A stretch of DNA of 64,000 bases, taken from Bryobacteraceae bacterium. GTDB taxonomy: Bacteria; Acidobacteriota; Terriglobia; Bryobacterales; Bryobacteraceae. Below the pieces are notes generated by a model that ran no database searches, was not told the DNA's origin, and was given only the letters and a program-made list of their open reading frames with translations. Of the stretch, positions 27,194 to 37,215 are shown in pieces. The stretch is from NCBI GenBank assembly GCA_947458745.1, contig CANGYQ010000012.1, positions 88,194-152,193 of the forward strand, written 5' to 3'. A program made the position numbers and the translations under genes. Numbering within the stretch: the stretch's first letter is position 1; each line of letters begins with the position of its first letter.

Positions 27194-29041
27194 CTACGAA
27201 CTGGGCGCTCCAAAAGAGACCGTGTGGTGTCCCGGTGCCAGCCGCACCACCCGTCCGTCGCTTAGCTGGACCGTACCCCGCGCCCGCGACGTATAGGTTA
27301 AGGTGATTCTCCCGTCCTTCATCGAAACTCTCTCCAGGGTGGCGTTTAGATCTACCACGCGGAGGGGCAGTTCCTCCCCAGGTTCCAATTGGTGCCGCCC
27401 GGCAGGCACCAGGACGAACTCTCCATCAGTAACCGGCCACGCCTCTCCGTCCAACTTCACCGGACCGCTAAAGCGCACCCAGGTCTCCCGCGCCGTCTCC
27501 ACCGTCAACTTCGCGCCGTTCTGCTGGCGGTAATCCAGCGCCCCGGACGCCGCCGCCAGCCATGGCAGATCTGGCGCCAGAATCGAGTTCTCAAAATAGA
27601 GCGCCACCCGCGCGAAGGCCCGTGAGGCCAGGTGCACCAGTTGGAACAATTCCCCACCGGTTTGCTGCTTGGTGGGGTAGACGTCCTGATAGCGTTCAAC
27701 GATATTGATGTCGACGCCCAACCGGTTCTTCCACGGCGGAGCCCCGCCCGGCTGCAACTGCTCCGCTAACGCTTCATAGCGCCGGGCGATCTCCGGATAC
27801 CGCTGTGGGCCCAGGTGCCACACCGTCGCGGGATCTTCGATGAGAAAGGTGAAGTCCTGCTGGCCTAGTAACGGCAGCGTCGCCGCGACATCGGCCCCCA
27901 GTGCGTCGCGCATGGAGGTGTCAAACCGGTCGTCGACATGGGTCAGCACGACATCCAGTTCCGGCCTCTCTCTGACGATCGCAAGCCAGTGGGCCTGCAT
28001 CTGGTGCGTCAACCCTGCCCGGTAGTCGAGAAACCGCCGCAGCAGCTTGGCATCGGGCTGCGAGGAGGTGAACAGCGAGCGCGGGTCCGTGCCGGATAGC
28101 GCTTGAAACTCGCGCCGCACATCGTCATTCATGGGCGTAAACCGGGCCGGCCCCGCCGCCCCTTCTAGAGATTCGAAATAAAGCTCGCCCAGATTGACGC
28201 CATCCCAGTCAAACCGGCCCAGCAACCCCCGTACACCCTCCGCGACTTTGGCCGAACACGCAGAATTGCGCAGGTTGACCAACTTGCGCCAGTCCAGGTG
28301 GGCATCGGCCAGTAGGGCTGTTTTCTCCCGGCAGCCGGGATTGTCCTGCCAGAACTGTTCGCTGACATGTGGCAGTTCCAGCCACGCGTACACCTGGATG
28401 GCATGCTGGTGACTCACCGCGATCAGCCGCCGCAGCCACTCATCGCGCGCAGCATCGGGCTCATGATAGTGCCAGGCGGCCACATGGATCGCGGCGATGC
28501 CGGCGCTCCGCCAGCGGCGGGCCAGCAACGGGAGATCGGCCCGCAGGCGATAGGACGAATCGAAGAACGCCCACAGACGGCGCGACTGAGCCGGCGCGCG
28601 CACGCCCAAGTCCGCCAGCGCCTGCACCAGATAGGGGTATCGCTCATAGCCCCGTTCCCCTAGCGCCGTGGCGGTCCACAGAAACGGATGCCCGTCGCGC
28701 ACCCAGCCCGCCAGCACCGGCGCGCCGCTCCAGCGTTCCCGCGCAAAGACACGCGCGTCGTTGGGCAGTTCGTACCGGGGAACCACGGCCGGCGTCTCCC
28801 AGTAAATGTCCAGCTGTGGCCGCCGCGCATCCACAATGCGGCGTACCGTGATCGCTTCCCCGCCGGCGCTGACCCCAGCAACCGCCCCCGTCAGCCAGGT
28901 CGCCTCCGCGGGTGTCAGGTTGACGCTATCCAGCACCCGCGTCCAGGCCGTGGCACTCGGACTCCGGAGCACCGTTTCCGGCTCCGCCGCCCGCAGCGTC
29001 CACCACAACAGCGCGAGGCCGAGCCTAATGGGTGAGCGCAT
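27194..29041 (-). CDS. Exported TIM-barrel hydrolase-like protein, PgaB-like context
   Basis: About 615 residues. I choose the ATG at 29041, which opens a signal peptide (MRSPIRLGLALLWWTLRA) and overlaps the end of the upstream barrel gene by 17 bases. The central part (about 170-460) reads as a TIM barrel of the glycosidase type: IAAIHVAAWHYHEPDA, IQVYAWLELPHVSEQFW, and FDWDGVNLGELYFESLEG where acidic residues end a strand. A C-terminal beta domain follows (about 500-615). It resembles glycoside-hydrolase-like domains of exopolysaccharide operons such as the C-terminal half of PgaB, but no deacetylase domain is present. The family is not firmly identified. Confidence 0.6.
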   Translation of the reverse strand: MRSPIRLGLALLWWTLRAAEPETVLRSPSATAWTRVLDSVNLTPAEATWLTGAVAGVSAGGEAITVRRIVDARRPQLDIYWETPAVVPRYELPNDARVFARERWSGAPVLAGWVRDGHPFLWTATALGERGYERYPYLVQALADLGVRAPAQSRRLWAFFDSSYRLRADLPLLARRWRSAGIAAIHVAAWHYHEPDAARDEWLRRLIAVSHQHAIQVYAWLELPHVSEQFWQDNPGCREKTALLADAHLDWRKLVNLRNSACSAKVAEGVRGLLGRFDWDGVNLGELYFESLEGAAGPARFTPMNDDVRREFQALSGTDPRSLFTSSQPDAKLLRRFLDYRAGLTHQMQAHWLAIVRERPELDVVLTHVDDRFDTSMRDALGADVAATLPLLGQQDFTFLIEDPATVWHLGPQRYPEIARRYEALAEQLQPGGAPPWKNRLGVDINIVERYQDVYPTKQQTGGELFQLVHLASRAFARVALYFENSILAPDLPWLAAASGALDYRQQNGAKLTVETARETWVRFSGPVKLDGEAWPVTDGEFVLVPAGRHQLEPGEELPLRVVDLNATLERVSMKDGRITLTYTSRARGTVQLSDGRVVRLAPGHHTVSFGAPSS

Positions 29042-30719
29042 ACCAAAGCCCAATCCGCAGGTCAAAATACCCGGCACCGCCCGGATTTCCCGTCTGCAGC
29101 GTGTGGTGGCCGCGCACTGCGTCCACGGTCAACGTGACCATTCCCGGCAACCGGGTCCGCAAACTGGGTCCGGCTTCGACAAAGTTGTACCAATACTGGC
29201 CCTTGGTCCCGGTGTGCGCGGTCGCCACGCCACCCAGTTGAAACAAGCCCCAAGTCCAGCCCAGCCGGTTTTCTGACCGGAACAGCCACGTGTGATCAAA
29301 CCGGCTGGCAAAGTTGACTTCGTTGGTGATGGCCGTAAACCAGCCACCCCGCTCCGCCCCCAGGTTCGCACCCCACTGCCGAGTCTGGAAGACGCCACCG
29401 CGCGTGTCGCTCCGCAGTTGGCCTTCTCCAAACCCGCGAAACCCGCCGAACTCCGCCCAAGCCGTAACACCCTGCCAGGATCGCGTGGCCAGCCCCAGTG
29501 CGGGCGCCAAGCTCCGCTCCGACAGCGGTGCCGGGGCATATCGTCGACCGGAATCGCCCACCGCACGCAGGCTGATATAAGGCCGCAACCAGGTGGATGT
29601 GCGGGCGGGACCACGGAACTCGATCTTGGCCTGGGCATAAGCAAACGCCCCGCGCCACCGGCTGGAGAACATCGGCATCGCCCACACCGTCGGCCGCCAC
29701 AGCGCATACTGGGGCCGCAGATTCCGCCACGCCTGCCGCGCTTCGGCTGATTGGCGGCGCGCCTGCCCAAAGTAGCGGTAGGCCTCGGAATTCCGGCCCA
29801 GCAGATTCAGCGTCCGCGCCAAACCCAATTGCGCGGTCGTCTGGTCCGGCTCCGTGGCCAGCGATTGCCGGTAGTATCGCTCGGCGTCCTTAAGATAGGC
29901 CAGCCGGAAGCTCCTCTCGGCGATCGTCAGCGGAGAAATCTTTCGCGGTTCCGGCGCAACCGGAATCTCGGGCAGCATCTCCGCCGGTTCGTCCACCCTC
30001 GGCGGCTGGCCTCCCAAGTGCTCCAGTGCCGATTCCGCCAGCCGTGTCTCGCTACTCCGGTAGGCCGCCGTAAAGGCCATCCGGGCGGCGGTGCTTTTGC
30101 CCTGCAACGCCCTCACCCGGCCCAGGTCGATCAGAAAATGCCGCTTCATTGGTTTCAGCCACCAGGCCGCCTGAAAATGCTGTTCCGCCAGCGCCGCGTC
30201 GCCCCGGCTTTCCGCCGCCCGGGCCAGTTCTTCATGCACGGAATCAGACTCCGGCCGCTGCGCGGCCGCCCGTTGCCAACGTTCGATGTCCGCCGCCATC
30301 GCGCGGTCAATCCGTTCAAAGGCTTGCGCGGCCGTCTGTTGCTCCATGCCGGAAGCCCGTTGGCGCACCCAGTCGAACATCCGGCGCGCCTCGGCCACGC
30401 GTCGGGTCTCGTGGCACAAAAAGGCGTATTCCAGTGACGCGGTGTAGTCGTCCGGGTTCTGCCGGATCACTTCGGCAAACTGGTCCCGCGCCAGCTCCGT
30501 CTCCCCCAGCCGCAGCAAGGTGTACGCATAGTCCTTGCGAGCGTTCAGGTGTGTCGGGAAGACGTCAAGCCCTTGCCGGAATAACCGGGCCGCCTGCTCC
30601 AGTTCCGCCACCCGGAGCGCGGCATAGGCCTGATCGAGCGCCGATTGGTCGAACGCCGTCAGGGCCTGCACGCCCGGAGGGACGAAGGCGAGGACCAGCG
30701 CGGCGGCGGACAATCTCAC
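29025..30719 (-). CDS. TPR protein with C-terminal outer-membrane beta-barrel
   Basis: A 564-residue protein with a signal peptide (MRLSAAALVLAFVPPGVQA). TPR-like helices run from about 28 to 340 (for example ARDQFAEVIRQNPDDYTASL and YRQSLATEPDQTTAQLGLAR). The last 220 residues alternate short polar and aromatic strands with arginine turns (AYAQAKIEFRGPARTSTWLRPYISLR as a region, FASRFDHTWLFRSENRLGW), like an outer-membrane barrel of the YaiO or PgaA type. The last residues are YALTH rather than an aromatic end. Its 3' end overlaps the TIM-barrel gene, so both belong to one unit. Confidence 0.7.
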   Translation of the reverse strand: MRLSAAALVLAFVPPGVQALTAFDQSALDQAYAALRVAELEQAARLFRQGLDVFPTHLNARKDYAYTLLRLGETELARDQFAEVIRQNPDDYTASLEYAFLCHETRRVAEARRMFDWVRQRASGMEQQTAAQAFERIDRAMAADIERWQRAAAQRPESDSVHEELARAAESRGDAALAEQHFQAAWWLKPMKRHFLIDLGRVRALQGKSTAARMAFTAAYRSSETRLAESALEHLGGQPPRVDEPAEMLPEIPVAPEPRKISPLTIAERSFRLAYLKDAERYYRQSLATEPDQTTAQLGLARTLNLLGRNSEAYRYFGQARRQSAEARQAWRNLRPQYALWRPTVWAMPMFSSRWRGAFAYAQAKIEFRGPARTSTWLRPYISLRAVGDSGRRYAPAPLSERSLAPALGLATRSWQGVTAWAEFGGFRGFGEGQLRSDTRGGVFQTRQWGANLGAERGGWFTAITNEVNFASRFDHTWLFRSENRLGWTWGLFQLGGVATAHTGTKGQYWYNFVEAGPSLRTRLPGMVTLTVDAVRGHHTLQTGNPGGAGYFDLRIGLWYALTH

Positions 30720-30891
30720 GAAAGGTAGTGGGCAACCGCGGCGAATTCTCTCCGCTCAACTGCCAAAATCCTGCCGGCCCGCCAGCAAGCTGCCACCCGC
30801 CGGAGTTTGAAATCACGGCCCACCCGCCGGGAAATGGCGATGCCGTTTCCCCCACCCAGCACCAAACTCGCCAGCATTGCCCGCGGATGTG

Positions 30892-30945
30892 TATACTAGG
30901 AATAGTTAGTGATCGACACCTGAGTGGGCGAGAGCCCACTTTTTT
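30892..30945 (+). promoter_or_regulatory. Promoter -10 and attenuator hairpin upstream of rimP-nusA-infB
   Basis: TATACT at 30892-30897 is a good -10 hexamer; a matching -35 is not obvious. Downstream, AGTGGGC (30923-30929), a GAGA tetraloop and GCCCACT (30934-30940), followed by a T-run to 30945, form an intrinsic terminator inside the leader, before the rimP ATG. Terminator-like leaders ahead of rimP-nusA are known and fit feedback control by NusA. That it attenuates here is inference. Confidence 0.7.
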
Positions 30946-30983
30946 ATTGGTCGCAACGAGTTTTCTGGTGGGTCCGGGATGTC

Positions 30984-31448
30984 ATGAAGGGTGCGATTCT
31001 CGCCAAAGTAACAGAGATTGTGGAGCGGGTAGCCGCACGCGAAAACCTGGAAGTGGTGGAAATAGAAGTTCTGGGCGGCGGCGGTAACCGGCTGGTCCGG
31101 ATTTATATCGACAAGGAAGGCGGCGTCAGTCATGGCGACTGCGAAAACCTGTCGCATCAGGTGGGTACGATTTTTGACGTCGAGGATGTGGTCCCCGGCG
31201 ACCGTTACACGCTGGAAGTCAGCTCCCCCGGAGTCGAACGGAAGTTGACCAAGCCGCGCGATTTTGAGCGGTTTGCCGGCCAGAAGGCCAAGCTGATCCT
31301 CAAGGAGCCGGTGAACGGTTCCAAGCGGATGGATGGCACGCTGGCAGGTCTGGAAGACGGCGCAGTGAAGTTGGAGTTGGAGCAGGGCGGAACAGTGTCT
31401 ATCGCACTGGACCGGATCGACAAAGCGAACCTAAAGTTTGAGTGGTGA
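30984..31448 (+). CDS. rimP: Ribosome maturation factor RimP
   Basis: A 154-residue protein needed for 30S subunit maturation. I start at the ATG at 30984 (MKGAILAKVTEIVERVAAREN), preceded by GGG; the frame is open further upstream but runs through the attenuator. The RimP core is clear: VRIYIDKEGGVSHGDCENLS, the LEVSSPGVERKL motif, and a C-terminal SH3-like barrel (residues about 90-154). First gene of rimP-nusA-infB-DUF503, a standard transcription-translation operon. Confidence 0.95.
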   Translation: MKGAILAKVTEIVERVAARENLEVVEIEVLGGGGNRLVRIYIDKEGGVSHGDCENLSHQVGTIFDVEDVVPGDRYTLEVSSPGVERKLTKPRDFERFAGQKAKLILKEPVNGSKRMDGTLAGLEDGAVKLELEQGGTVSIALDRIDKANLKFEW

Positions 31449-31451
31449 CGC

Positions 31452-32948
31452 GTGGCTAGCATTTATCAAGTTATTGAGATCCTGAGCAAGGAAAAGGGAA
31501 TCGATTCCCAGATCATCGTGGACGCGGTGAAGGACGCCATGATTGTGGCCGCGCGGAAGCATTTCCGTTCCACCGAAGACATGGACGCCACCTTTGACGC
31601 CAAAGGCATGTTGCACATCGCCATTGTCAAAAAGGTGGTGGAGACGGTCGAAGATCCGGTGAACCAGTTGACGCTGGAGCAGGCCCAAAAGATCGACCCC
31701 ACCGTCCAGCTGGATGGCGAGATCCGCAAGCCGCTGCCGACCGATGTCCTGGGCCGCATTGCCGCGCAGACCGCCAAGCAGGTCATTCTGCAAAAGGTCC
31801 GCGAAGCCGAACGCGACACCGTTTTCAAGGCCTTCGCCGGCCGTGAAGGCGACATGGTGCAGTGCACGGTGAAACGCGTCGAAGGCATGGACCTAGTGCT
31901 GGAGATCGACCGCGAAAAGCTGGAAGTCCGTCTGCCCAAGCGTGAACAAAGCCGCCTGGACAGCTTCCAGGTGGGGGACCGCATCAAGGCCACCATCCGA
32001 GGCGTCGAAAAGGGTGGCAAGAACTCCGGCGTCATCGTTTCACGCGCCGCTCCGGAGCTGGTGATGCGCTTGTTTGAGCAGGAAGTGCCGGAGATCTACG
32101 ACAACACGGTCGTCATCAAGGCCTGCGCCCGCGAAGCCGGTGAGCGCACCAAGATTGCCGTCTGGTCCCGCGACCGGGACGTCGATTGCGTGGGTGCCTG
32201 CGTCGGCATGAAGGGCATGCGCGTGCAGTCCATCATCCGCGAACTCCGCAACGAAAAGATTGACATCATTGAGTTTTCCGACGAACCGTCGGCCTTTGCG
32301 ACGCATGCGCTGTCGCCGGCGAAAATCAGCCGCGTGGCCATCATCGATCCGTTGGACCGTCACATGGAAGTGATCGTCGACGACTCGCAGTTGTCACTCG
32401 CCATCGGCAAGAAGGGTCAGAACGTCCGCTTGGCCGCCAAGCTGCTGGGCTGGAAGATCGACATCAAGAGCGAGGAAGAGAAGCGCCAGGAGGTGGAAAC
32501 GCAGATGTCTGCGCTCCAGATCTCCGGTGCTCCGATTGCTGTTCTGGCCGACCATGGCGTGGACGATGCCATCCTCGACGCGCTGCTGGCCGGTGAAGTC
32601 AATACGGTGGAGAAGTTGGGCAGCATGACGCCGGAGCAACTGGCGGCGCTCGAAGGCATTGGGGAAGACAACGTGCAACGGGTCGTCAACGCGATCAACG
32701 CGTATTACGGCCAGTATGAGACCGCTGAACCCGTGACGCCGGAGGCCCTGGCATCAGACGCTGAGCCACCCGTCGCGGAGGACGTGGCGGCTGAATCCAC
32801 GGAACCGGAAACCGCCGCTGAAGCCGTGGCGGAAGATACCCCAGCGGATGAGCCCGCCACTGCTCCAATTGAATCGGCAGAGTTGCCGGCTGAATCTGTT
32901 ACGATGGAAAGCGGTCGGCTAGGTGGCCCCCAGGGACTGACTGATTGA
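31452..32948 (+). CDS. nusA: Transcription termination/antitermination factor NusA
   Basis: A 498-residue RNA polymerase-binding factor. The N-terminal polymerase-binding domain occupies about 1-135, the S1 domain about 136-205 (GDMVQCTVKRVEGMDLVLEI) and two KH domains about 230-350 (CVGACVGMKGMRVQSI and SLAIGKKGQNVRLAAKL). A helix-hairpin-helix-like region follows, then an acidic Ala/Glu/Pro-rich tail of about 70 residues. The start is GTG at 31452, three bases after the rimP stop. It may control its own operon through the leader hairpin. Confidence 0.95.
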   Translation: MASIYQVIEILSKEKGIDSQIIVDAVKDAMIVAARKHFRSTEDMDATFDAKGMLHIAIVKKVVETVEDPVNQLTLEQAQKIDPTVQLDGEIRKPLPTDVLGRIAAQTAKQVILQKVREAERDTVFKAFAGREGDMVQCTVKRVEGMDLVLEIDREKLEVRLPKREQSRLDSFQVGDRIKATIRGVEKGGKNSGVIVSRAAPELVMRLFEQEVPEIYDNTVVIKACAREAGERTKIAVWSRDRDVDCVGACVGMKGMRVQSIIRELRNEKIDIIEFSDEPSAFATHALSPAKISRVAIIDPLDRHMEVIVDDSQLSLAIGKKGQNVRLAAKLLGWKIDIKSEEEKRQEVETQMSALQISGAPIAVLADHGVDDAILDALLAGEVNTVEKLGSMTPEQLAALEGIGEDNVQRVVNAINAYYGQYETAEPVTPEALASDAEPPVAEDVAAESTEPETAAEAVAEDTPADEPATAPIESAELPAESVTMESGRLGGPQGLTD

Positions 32949-33018
32949 TTAAAGAGAGGTTTTGACGCGCAGCTCATCGAGCGTAGTGATTACGCTTGAG
33001 TTGCGCACCAGCGAACGC

Positions 33019-36000
33019 ATGATTCGTATTAACGAACTGGCCCGGGAGCTTGAGGTACCGAACAAAGCGGTCATCGACCTCCTACCAGAGCTCGGGATTG
33101 TCGACAAGAAGACCCACTCCAGCTCCCTCGAAGATGACTTAGCGGAGCTTGTGAAGCGTCGGCTGGGAAAGTCGGATTCACCGGCTGGCCCACGCTCGTC
33201 CTCAGCCCCCAGCGAAAGTACCGCTGCTCCGGCTACTGGCTTGGCGATCCGTGCGGAAGCACCAGCGCCCAGCGAAACCGCGCCCGCAGCCTCCGGGACT
33301 AAGCACGACTCGGCCGCCGATGACATACCGGCAGTGCGTCCGATGCTGCCCATCCGTCCGCCTCTGGCCGGTGGCCCGATTCAACCGCCGGTGGCCGCCG
33401 CGGCACCGCCGCGGGTAGCCCCGGTAGCGCCGCCTCTGCCTTCCGCGGCGCCTTCGCTCCCTCTGCCGCCTTCAGCACCGGCGGCCACCTCGGCACCGTC
33501 TGCTCCATCACTGCCGCCTCCGGCGGTGGCCTCTCCGGCTGCGCCTTCTCCGGCAGCACCAGCCGCCTCCGCGCCATCTTCACCCGTGATTCCGCCCTTG
33601 GGACGGCCCGGTGCCGGCCCCATTCGGCCCGTTGTGCCGCCCGTGCCCGTCGGTGGATCCCGGCCCGGGCAGGTACTTTCCGGCCCCCGTCAGCCGTTGC
33701 CCTCTGAACCGTTGCGCAGCCCCGCGCCGCCTCCAGCGCCCACGGCGCGCTTACCGCTTCCGGCTCGGCCCACCATCGCCACAGGACCCAGTTCTCCTAT
33801 GCCCGGGGCAGCCACGCCCCGGCCGCCGCAACCGGCTCGGCCGATTATGCCGCCTCCGGCGTTGATGTCTCCGGGTGCTCCTTCGGCCCCCACCCGGCCT
33901 CCGGGTCCGGCTCCCAGTCTTCCTCGTCCTGCGGGTCCGCCGCCGGGTGCACCGCGCCCCGGTGGGTTGCCTGGTGGTTCGCCCGGTGGCGGTTTCCCTG
34001 GCAGCGCTGCGCCGGGTGGCCCACGCCCACAAGGTTTGGCCGGACAGCCCAGTCAACGTCCCGTCGTTCCACCGAATCCGCAGTTAGCCGCCCGGCTGGC
34101 GGCTCAAACCCAGCAAGGCCGTGCGCCGGTGGCTCCCGGAGCTCCGCCGCGCCCCGGTGCGCCGATTCGTCCCGCTCCGCCCGCTGCTCCGATGCCCGGC
34201 CGCCCCGAATTCCGGGGTCCGATCCGGCCCGGACAGCCCATTGGCCCGCGCCCGGGTGCTCCCGGTCCGGGTGGTGGCTGGCGTCCCGGTGGCCCTCCCG
34301 GTCCTGGTGGTCCGGCTGGCCGTGGCCGCCCGATGCACCCGACGTCGCCGCTGCGTCCGGAAACCTCCGTTGTCGCGCCCACTGAGGCCGGCCGCCGTCA
34401 CGCGACCAAGCCCAAGTCGGCCGCCGAGCGGAAGCGTGAGGAACAGGAAGGCAAGCTGCTCCAGCGGCATCGCCGCGAAGAGCAGGTGGTGGCCGCTAAC
34501 CGCGAGATCACCATCTCCGAAGGCATCACCGTCAAGGAACTGGCCGAAAAGCTCGGCATCAAGTCCAACCTGGTGGTGAAGCGCCTGGTAGACAAGAAAA
34601 TCTTTGCCACCATCAACCAGCACCTCGATCTAAAGCTGGCTGAAGACCTCTGCGCCGATTTCGGTGCCGTCGCCAGCCGCATGAGCTACGAAGAGGAAGC
34701 CAGCTGGGATGTCGAACTGGCGGAAACGACTGAAGACCAGGTCACACGCGCCCCGGTGGTCACCATCATGGGCCACGTCGATCACGGTAAGACTTCACTG
34801 CTGGACGCGATTCGCTCGGCCAATGTGGCCCGGGGCGAAGCTGGCGGCATCACGCAGCATATTGGCGCCTATCAGGTGACCAAGAACGGCCAGAAGATCG
34901 TCTTCATCGACACTCCGGGCCACGAAGCGTTCACCCGCATGCGTGCCCGCGGCGCTAAGGTGACCGATATTGTCGTCCTGGTGGTCAGCGCCGACGACGG
35001 CGTCATGCCCCAGACATTGGAAGCGATTGACCACGCCCGCGCCGCCAAAGTGCCCATCATCGTGGCGATCAACAAGATCGACAAACCGGACGCCGATATT
35101 GACCGCATCAAGCGGCAATTAGCGGACCGGGGCCTGGTGGCGGAAGATTGGGCCGGTGACACCGTCATGGTGCCCGTATCCGCCAAGGCCGGCACTAACC
35201 TCGACCTGCTGCTGGAAATGATCCTGCTGTCGGCCGAAATCCTCAACCTGAGAGCCAACCCGGCCCGTCCCGCCATCGGCAACGTGCTCGAAGCCGAACT
35301 CGACAAGGGCCGCGGCCCCGTAGCCACCGTACTAGTGCGCAACGGCACGCTGAAAGTGGGCGACTACTTCATCTGCGGTTCGGTCTTTGGCAAGGTTCGC
35401 GCCATGTACAACGACCGCGGCAGCCAGATCCGGGAAGCTGAGCCGTCAACCCCCGTCGAAGTGTTGGGCATGGACTCGGTCCCCGACATCGGCGATCAGT
35501 TCCAGGTGACCACCGATACGGCGAAAGCTCGCCAGATTGTGGAATATCGCGAACAGGCCGCGCGCGACGTGCAGATGGCCAAGGGCTCCCGCGTGGGCCT
35601 GGACGTCTTTGCCCAGGCGCTGAAGGATGGCGAAGGCAAGGACCTCAACGTCATCATCAAGGCCGACGTGGGTGGCAGCGCGGAAGTGCTAGCCGACACG
35701 CTCGAGAAGCTGTCCACCGAAAAGGTCCGCGTCATCGTGCTCCGCACGGGCGTCGGTGCCATCACGGAATCGGACGTGCTCCTGGCCACCGCCTCGCAGG
35801 CGATCATCATCGGCTTCAACGTCCGGCCCGAGAAGAAGGCCAACGAACTGGCCGATCGCGAGAACATCGAAATCCGCCTCCACTCGATCATCTACGAGTT
35901 GGTGGACGAAATGAAGCGCGCCATGATTGGCTTGCTGGAACCGGTCTTCAAGGAGATCTTCCAGGGCCGCATCGAAGTGAAGGAAGTCTTCCGCATTTCC

Positions 36001-36255
36001 AAGGTGGGTACAGTCGCTGGCTGCTATGTGGCCGAAGGTCAGGTCACCCGCCAAAGCCAAGTCCGCCTGCTCCGCGACAACGTCGTGGTACACACGGGCA
36101 AGGTGGATGCGCTGAAGCGCTTCAAGAACGACGCCAGCGAAGTGAAGTCGGGCCTGGAGTGCGGTATCTCCATCGTCAACTACAACGATATTCGCCAAGG
36201 CGACATCATCGAAGCGTTCATCATGGAGCGACTGGCTCCCTCGCTGACGCAATAA
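33019..36255 (+). CDS. infB: Translation initiation factor IF-2
   Basis: A protein of 1,078 residues that brings initiator tRNA to the 30S subunit using GTP. I favour the ATG at 33019 because [15 protein letters not shown] matches the usual IF-2 start; the frame is open to a TTG at 32962 with AGAGAGG only two bases ahead. An unusually long Pro/Ala/Gly-rich linker (about 60-450) joins the N-terminal module to a second IF2_N module ([21 protein letters not shown]). The G domain has [17 protein letters not shown] and NKID, and the C-terminal domains II-IV are complete. The DNA of the linker is built from imperfect proline codon repeats. Confidence 0.95.
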   Translation: MIRINELARELEVPNKAVIDLLPELGIVDKKTHSSSLEDDLAELVKRRLGKSDSPAGPRSSSAPSESTAAPATGLAIRAEAPAPSETAPAASGTKHDSAADDIPAVRPMLPIRPPLAGGPIQPPVAAAAPPRVAPVAPPLPSAAPSLPLPPSAPAATSAPSAPSLPPPAVASPAAPSPAAPAASAPSSPVIPPLGRPGAGPIRPVVPPVPVGGSRPGQVLSGPRQPLPSEPLRSPAPPPAPTARLPLPARPTIATGPSSPMPGAATPRPPQPARPIMPPPALMSPGAPSAPTRPPGPAPSLPRPAGPPPGAPRPGGLPGGSPGGGFPGSAAPGGPRPQGLAGQPSQRPVVPPNPQLAARLAAQTQQGRAPVAPGAPPRPGAPIRPAPPAAPMPGRPEFRGPIRPGQPIGPRPGAPGPGGGWRPGGPPGPGGPAGRGRPMHPTSPLRPETSVVAPTEAGRRHATKPKSAAERKREEQEGKLLQRHRREEQVVAANREITISEGITVKELAEKLGIKSNLVVKRLVDKKIFATINQHLDLKLAEDLCADFGAVASRMSYEEEASWDVELAETTEDQVTRAPVVTIMGHVDHGKTSLLDAIRSANVARGEAGGITQHIGAYQVTKNGQKIVFIDTPGHEAFTRMRARGAKVTDIVVLVVSADDGVMPQTLEAIDHARAAKVPIIVAINKIDKPDADIDRIKRQLADRGLVAEDWAGDTVMVPVSAKAGTNLDLLLEMILLSAEILNLRANPARPAIGNVLEAELDKGRGPVATVLVRNGTLKVGDYFICGSVFGKVRAMYNDRGSQIREAEPSTPVEVLGMDSVPDIGDQFQVTTDTAKARQIVEYREQAARDVQMAKGSRVGLDVFAQALKDGEGKDLNVIIKADVGGSAEVLADTLEKLSTEKVRVIVLRTGVGAITESDVLLATASQAIIIGFNVRPEKKANELADRENIEIRLHSIIYELVDEMKRAMIGLLEPVFKEIFQGRIEVKEVFRISKVGTVAGCYVAEGQVTRQSQVRLLRDNVVVHTGKVDALKRFKNDASEVKSGLECGISIVNYNDIRQGDIIEAFIMERLAPSLTQ

Positions 36256-36262
36256 GCAATCT

Positions 36263-36550
36263 ATGCCCGCCGTGGGCCTATTGACGCTGGAACTGCACTT
36301 GACCGAGTCCCGCTCGCTCAAGGATAAGCGCCACTACGTCAAAGGCCTACGGGACCGCATCCGGCACCGCTTTAACGTCTCGGTGGCGGAAACCGAAGAC
36401 CACGACATCTGGACCCGCTCCACCATCTGCGTCGTCTGCGTCTCCTCGAGCCGCGAGTATGCCACCGGGTTGCTAGACCAAGTGGAAGCCGACGCCGGGA
36501 ACTTCCTGGGCCCGTTTCTGGAAGCGGCTACCGTCGAGTGGTTGAGCTAA
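36263..36550 (+). CDS. DUF503 / YlxP family protein
   Basis: A 95-residue protein. Strands GLLTLELHLTESRSLKDKRHYVKGLRDR and a SVAETEDHDIWTRS segment match the DUF503 family, which often follows infB and precedes rbfA. It starts 7 bases after infB, so it belongs to the same operon. Here rbfA does not follow; a convergent gene overlaps the stop codon by four bases. Function is not established; ribosome-associated roles have been suggested from context. Confidence 0.9.
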   Translation: MPAVGLLTLELHLTESRSLKDKRHYVKGLRDRIRHRFNVSVAETEDHDIWTRSTICVVCVSSSREYATGLLDQVEADAGNFLGPFLEAATVEWLS

Positions 36551-37017
36551 GCTTGCGTTCGCGCCAATCGCCATCGCCGAGCCGCAATCAGCGGCGAGAG
36601 CCACAGCACCAGCATTCCCAGCGGCAGCAACCCGCCCTGGGCCAAGCGGTAATCCTGCGCCAGTTCGTCCCAGGTGCGCCCAAACATGTAGTGGCCGGCT
36701 GACCATTCAAACACCAGCATCAGCACCGTCCACGCCGCTCCCACCCCCAGTAGCCTACCCGGACGCGCCTCCGGTTCCACTTTGAGCAGCCAACCAATCG
36801 AAAACCGGACGATCACCAGGATGATCAGGGAGGCGCTAAAGACGCCGATCTGGTTGGAACGGTGCAGGCCGACATATGGCACCAGGAAGATGGTGCGCAA
36901 CACGCCATGCAGGACCTCCGCCACCACGATCCCCAGCCACACCACCGCCGCCCGCCAGTAGAGCTGACGGCGACGTGTCGGTCGCGGGTCAGGCGATGGC
37001 GCGGGGGCCGGAATCAA
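36547..37017 (-). CDS. Small integral membrane protein, four helices
   Basis: A protein of about 156 residues. I place the start at a TTG at 37017 because GAGGGAG lies nine bases ahead; the frame is open for 13 more codons. Four hydrophobic segments are visible, including AAVVWLGIVVAEVLHGVLRT and VFSASLIILVIVRFSIGWLL. The motif GRTWDELAQDYRLAQGGLLPLG lies in the last third. I do not recognise the family. It is downstream of a 50-codon gene on the same strand, and its stop codon overlaps DUF503 by four bases. Confidence 0.6.
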   Translation of the reverse strand: MIPAPAPSPDPRPTRRRQLYWRAAVVWLGIVVAEVLHGVLRTIFLVPYVGLHRSNQIGVFSASLIILVIVRFSIGWLLKVEPEARPGRLLGVGAAWTVLMLVFEWSAGHYMFGRTWDELAQDYRLAQGGLLPLGMLVLWLSPLIAARRWRLARTQA

Positions 37018-37039
37018 TCGTGGGGACTCCCTCTGATGA

Positions 37040-37192
37040 CTAGTGCTCCTCCACAATACTGGTCACTTCGGCCGTGCGGACGCCGTACACCTTTTCCGCC
37101 TGGCGCACCAGTTCCGCGCCCAGCTTCTCGGGCCTGTCTTCGTTTTCATCGGTGTCAATCACCACTTTCAGGTAGATCTGCAATAGTGCCAT
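37040..37192 (-). CDS. Small conserved-looking hypothetical protein (50 aa)
   Basis: The ATG at 37192 is preceded by GGAAG five bases upstream. The 50 residues (MALLQIYLKVVIDTDENEDR, then RPEKLGAELVRQAEKVYGVR) suggest a beta-alpha-alpha-beta mini-fold. It lies 22 bases ahead of the membrane protein gene on the same strand, and it is divergent from the cysteine-rich gene, whose first codon is 23 bases away. Function unknown. Confidence 0.6.
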   Translation of the reverse strand: MALLQIYLKVVIDTDENEDRPEKLGAELVRQAEKVYGVRTAEVTSIVEEH

Positions 37193-37215
37193 GCGAACTT
37201 CCGATGGTACCCTGA

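Noticed and set aside
33019..36255. Repetitive linker of infB as a mobile or foreign insert
   Set aside because: Long Pro/Ala-rich linkers are common in acidobacterial and actinobacterial IF-2, and the frame is intact.
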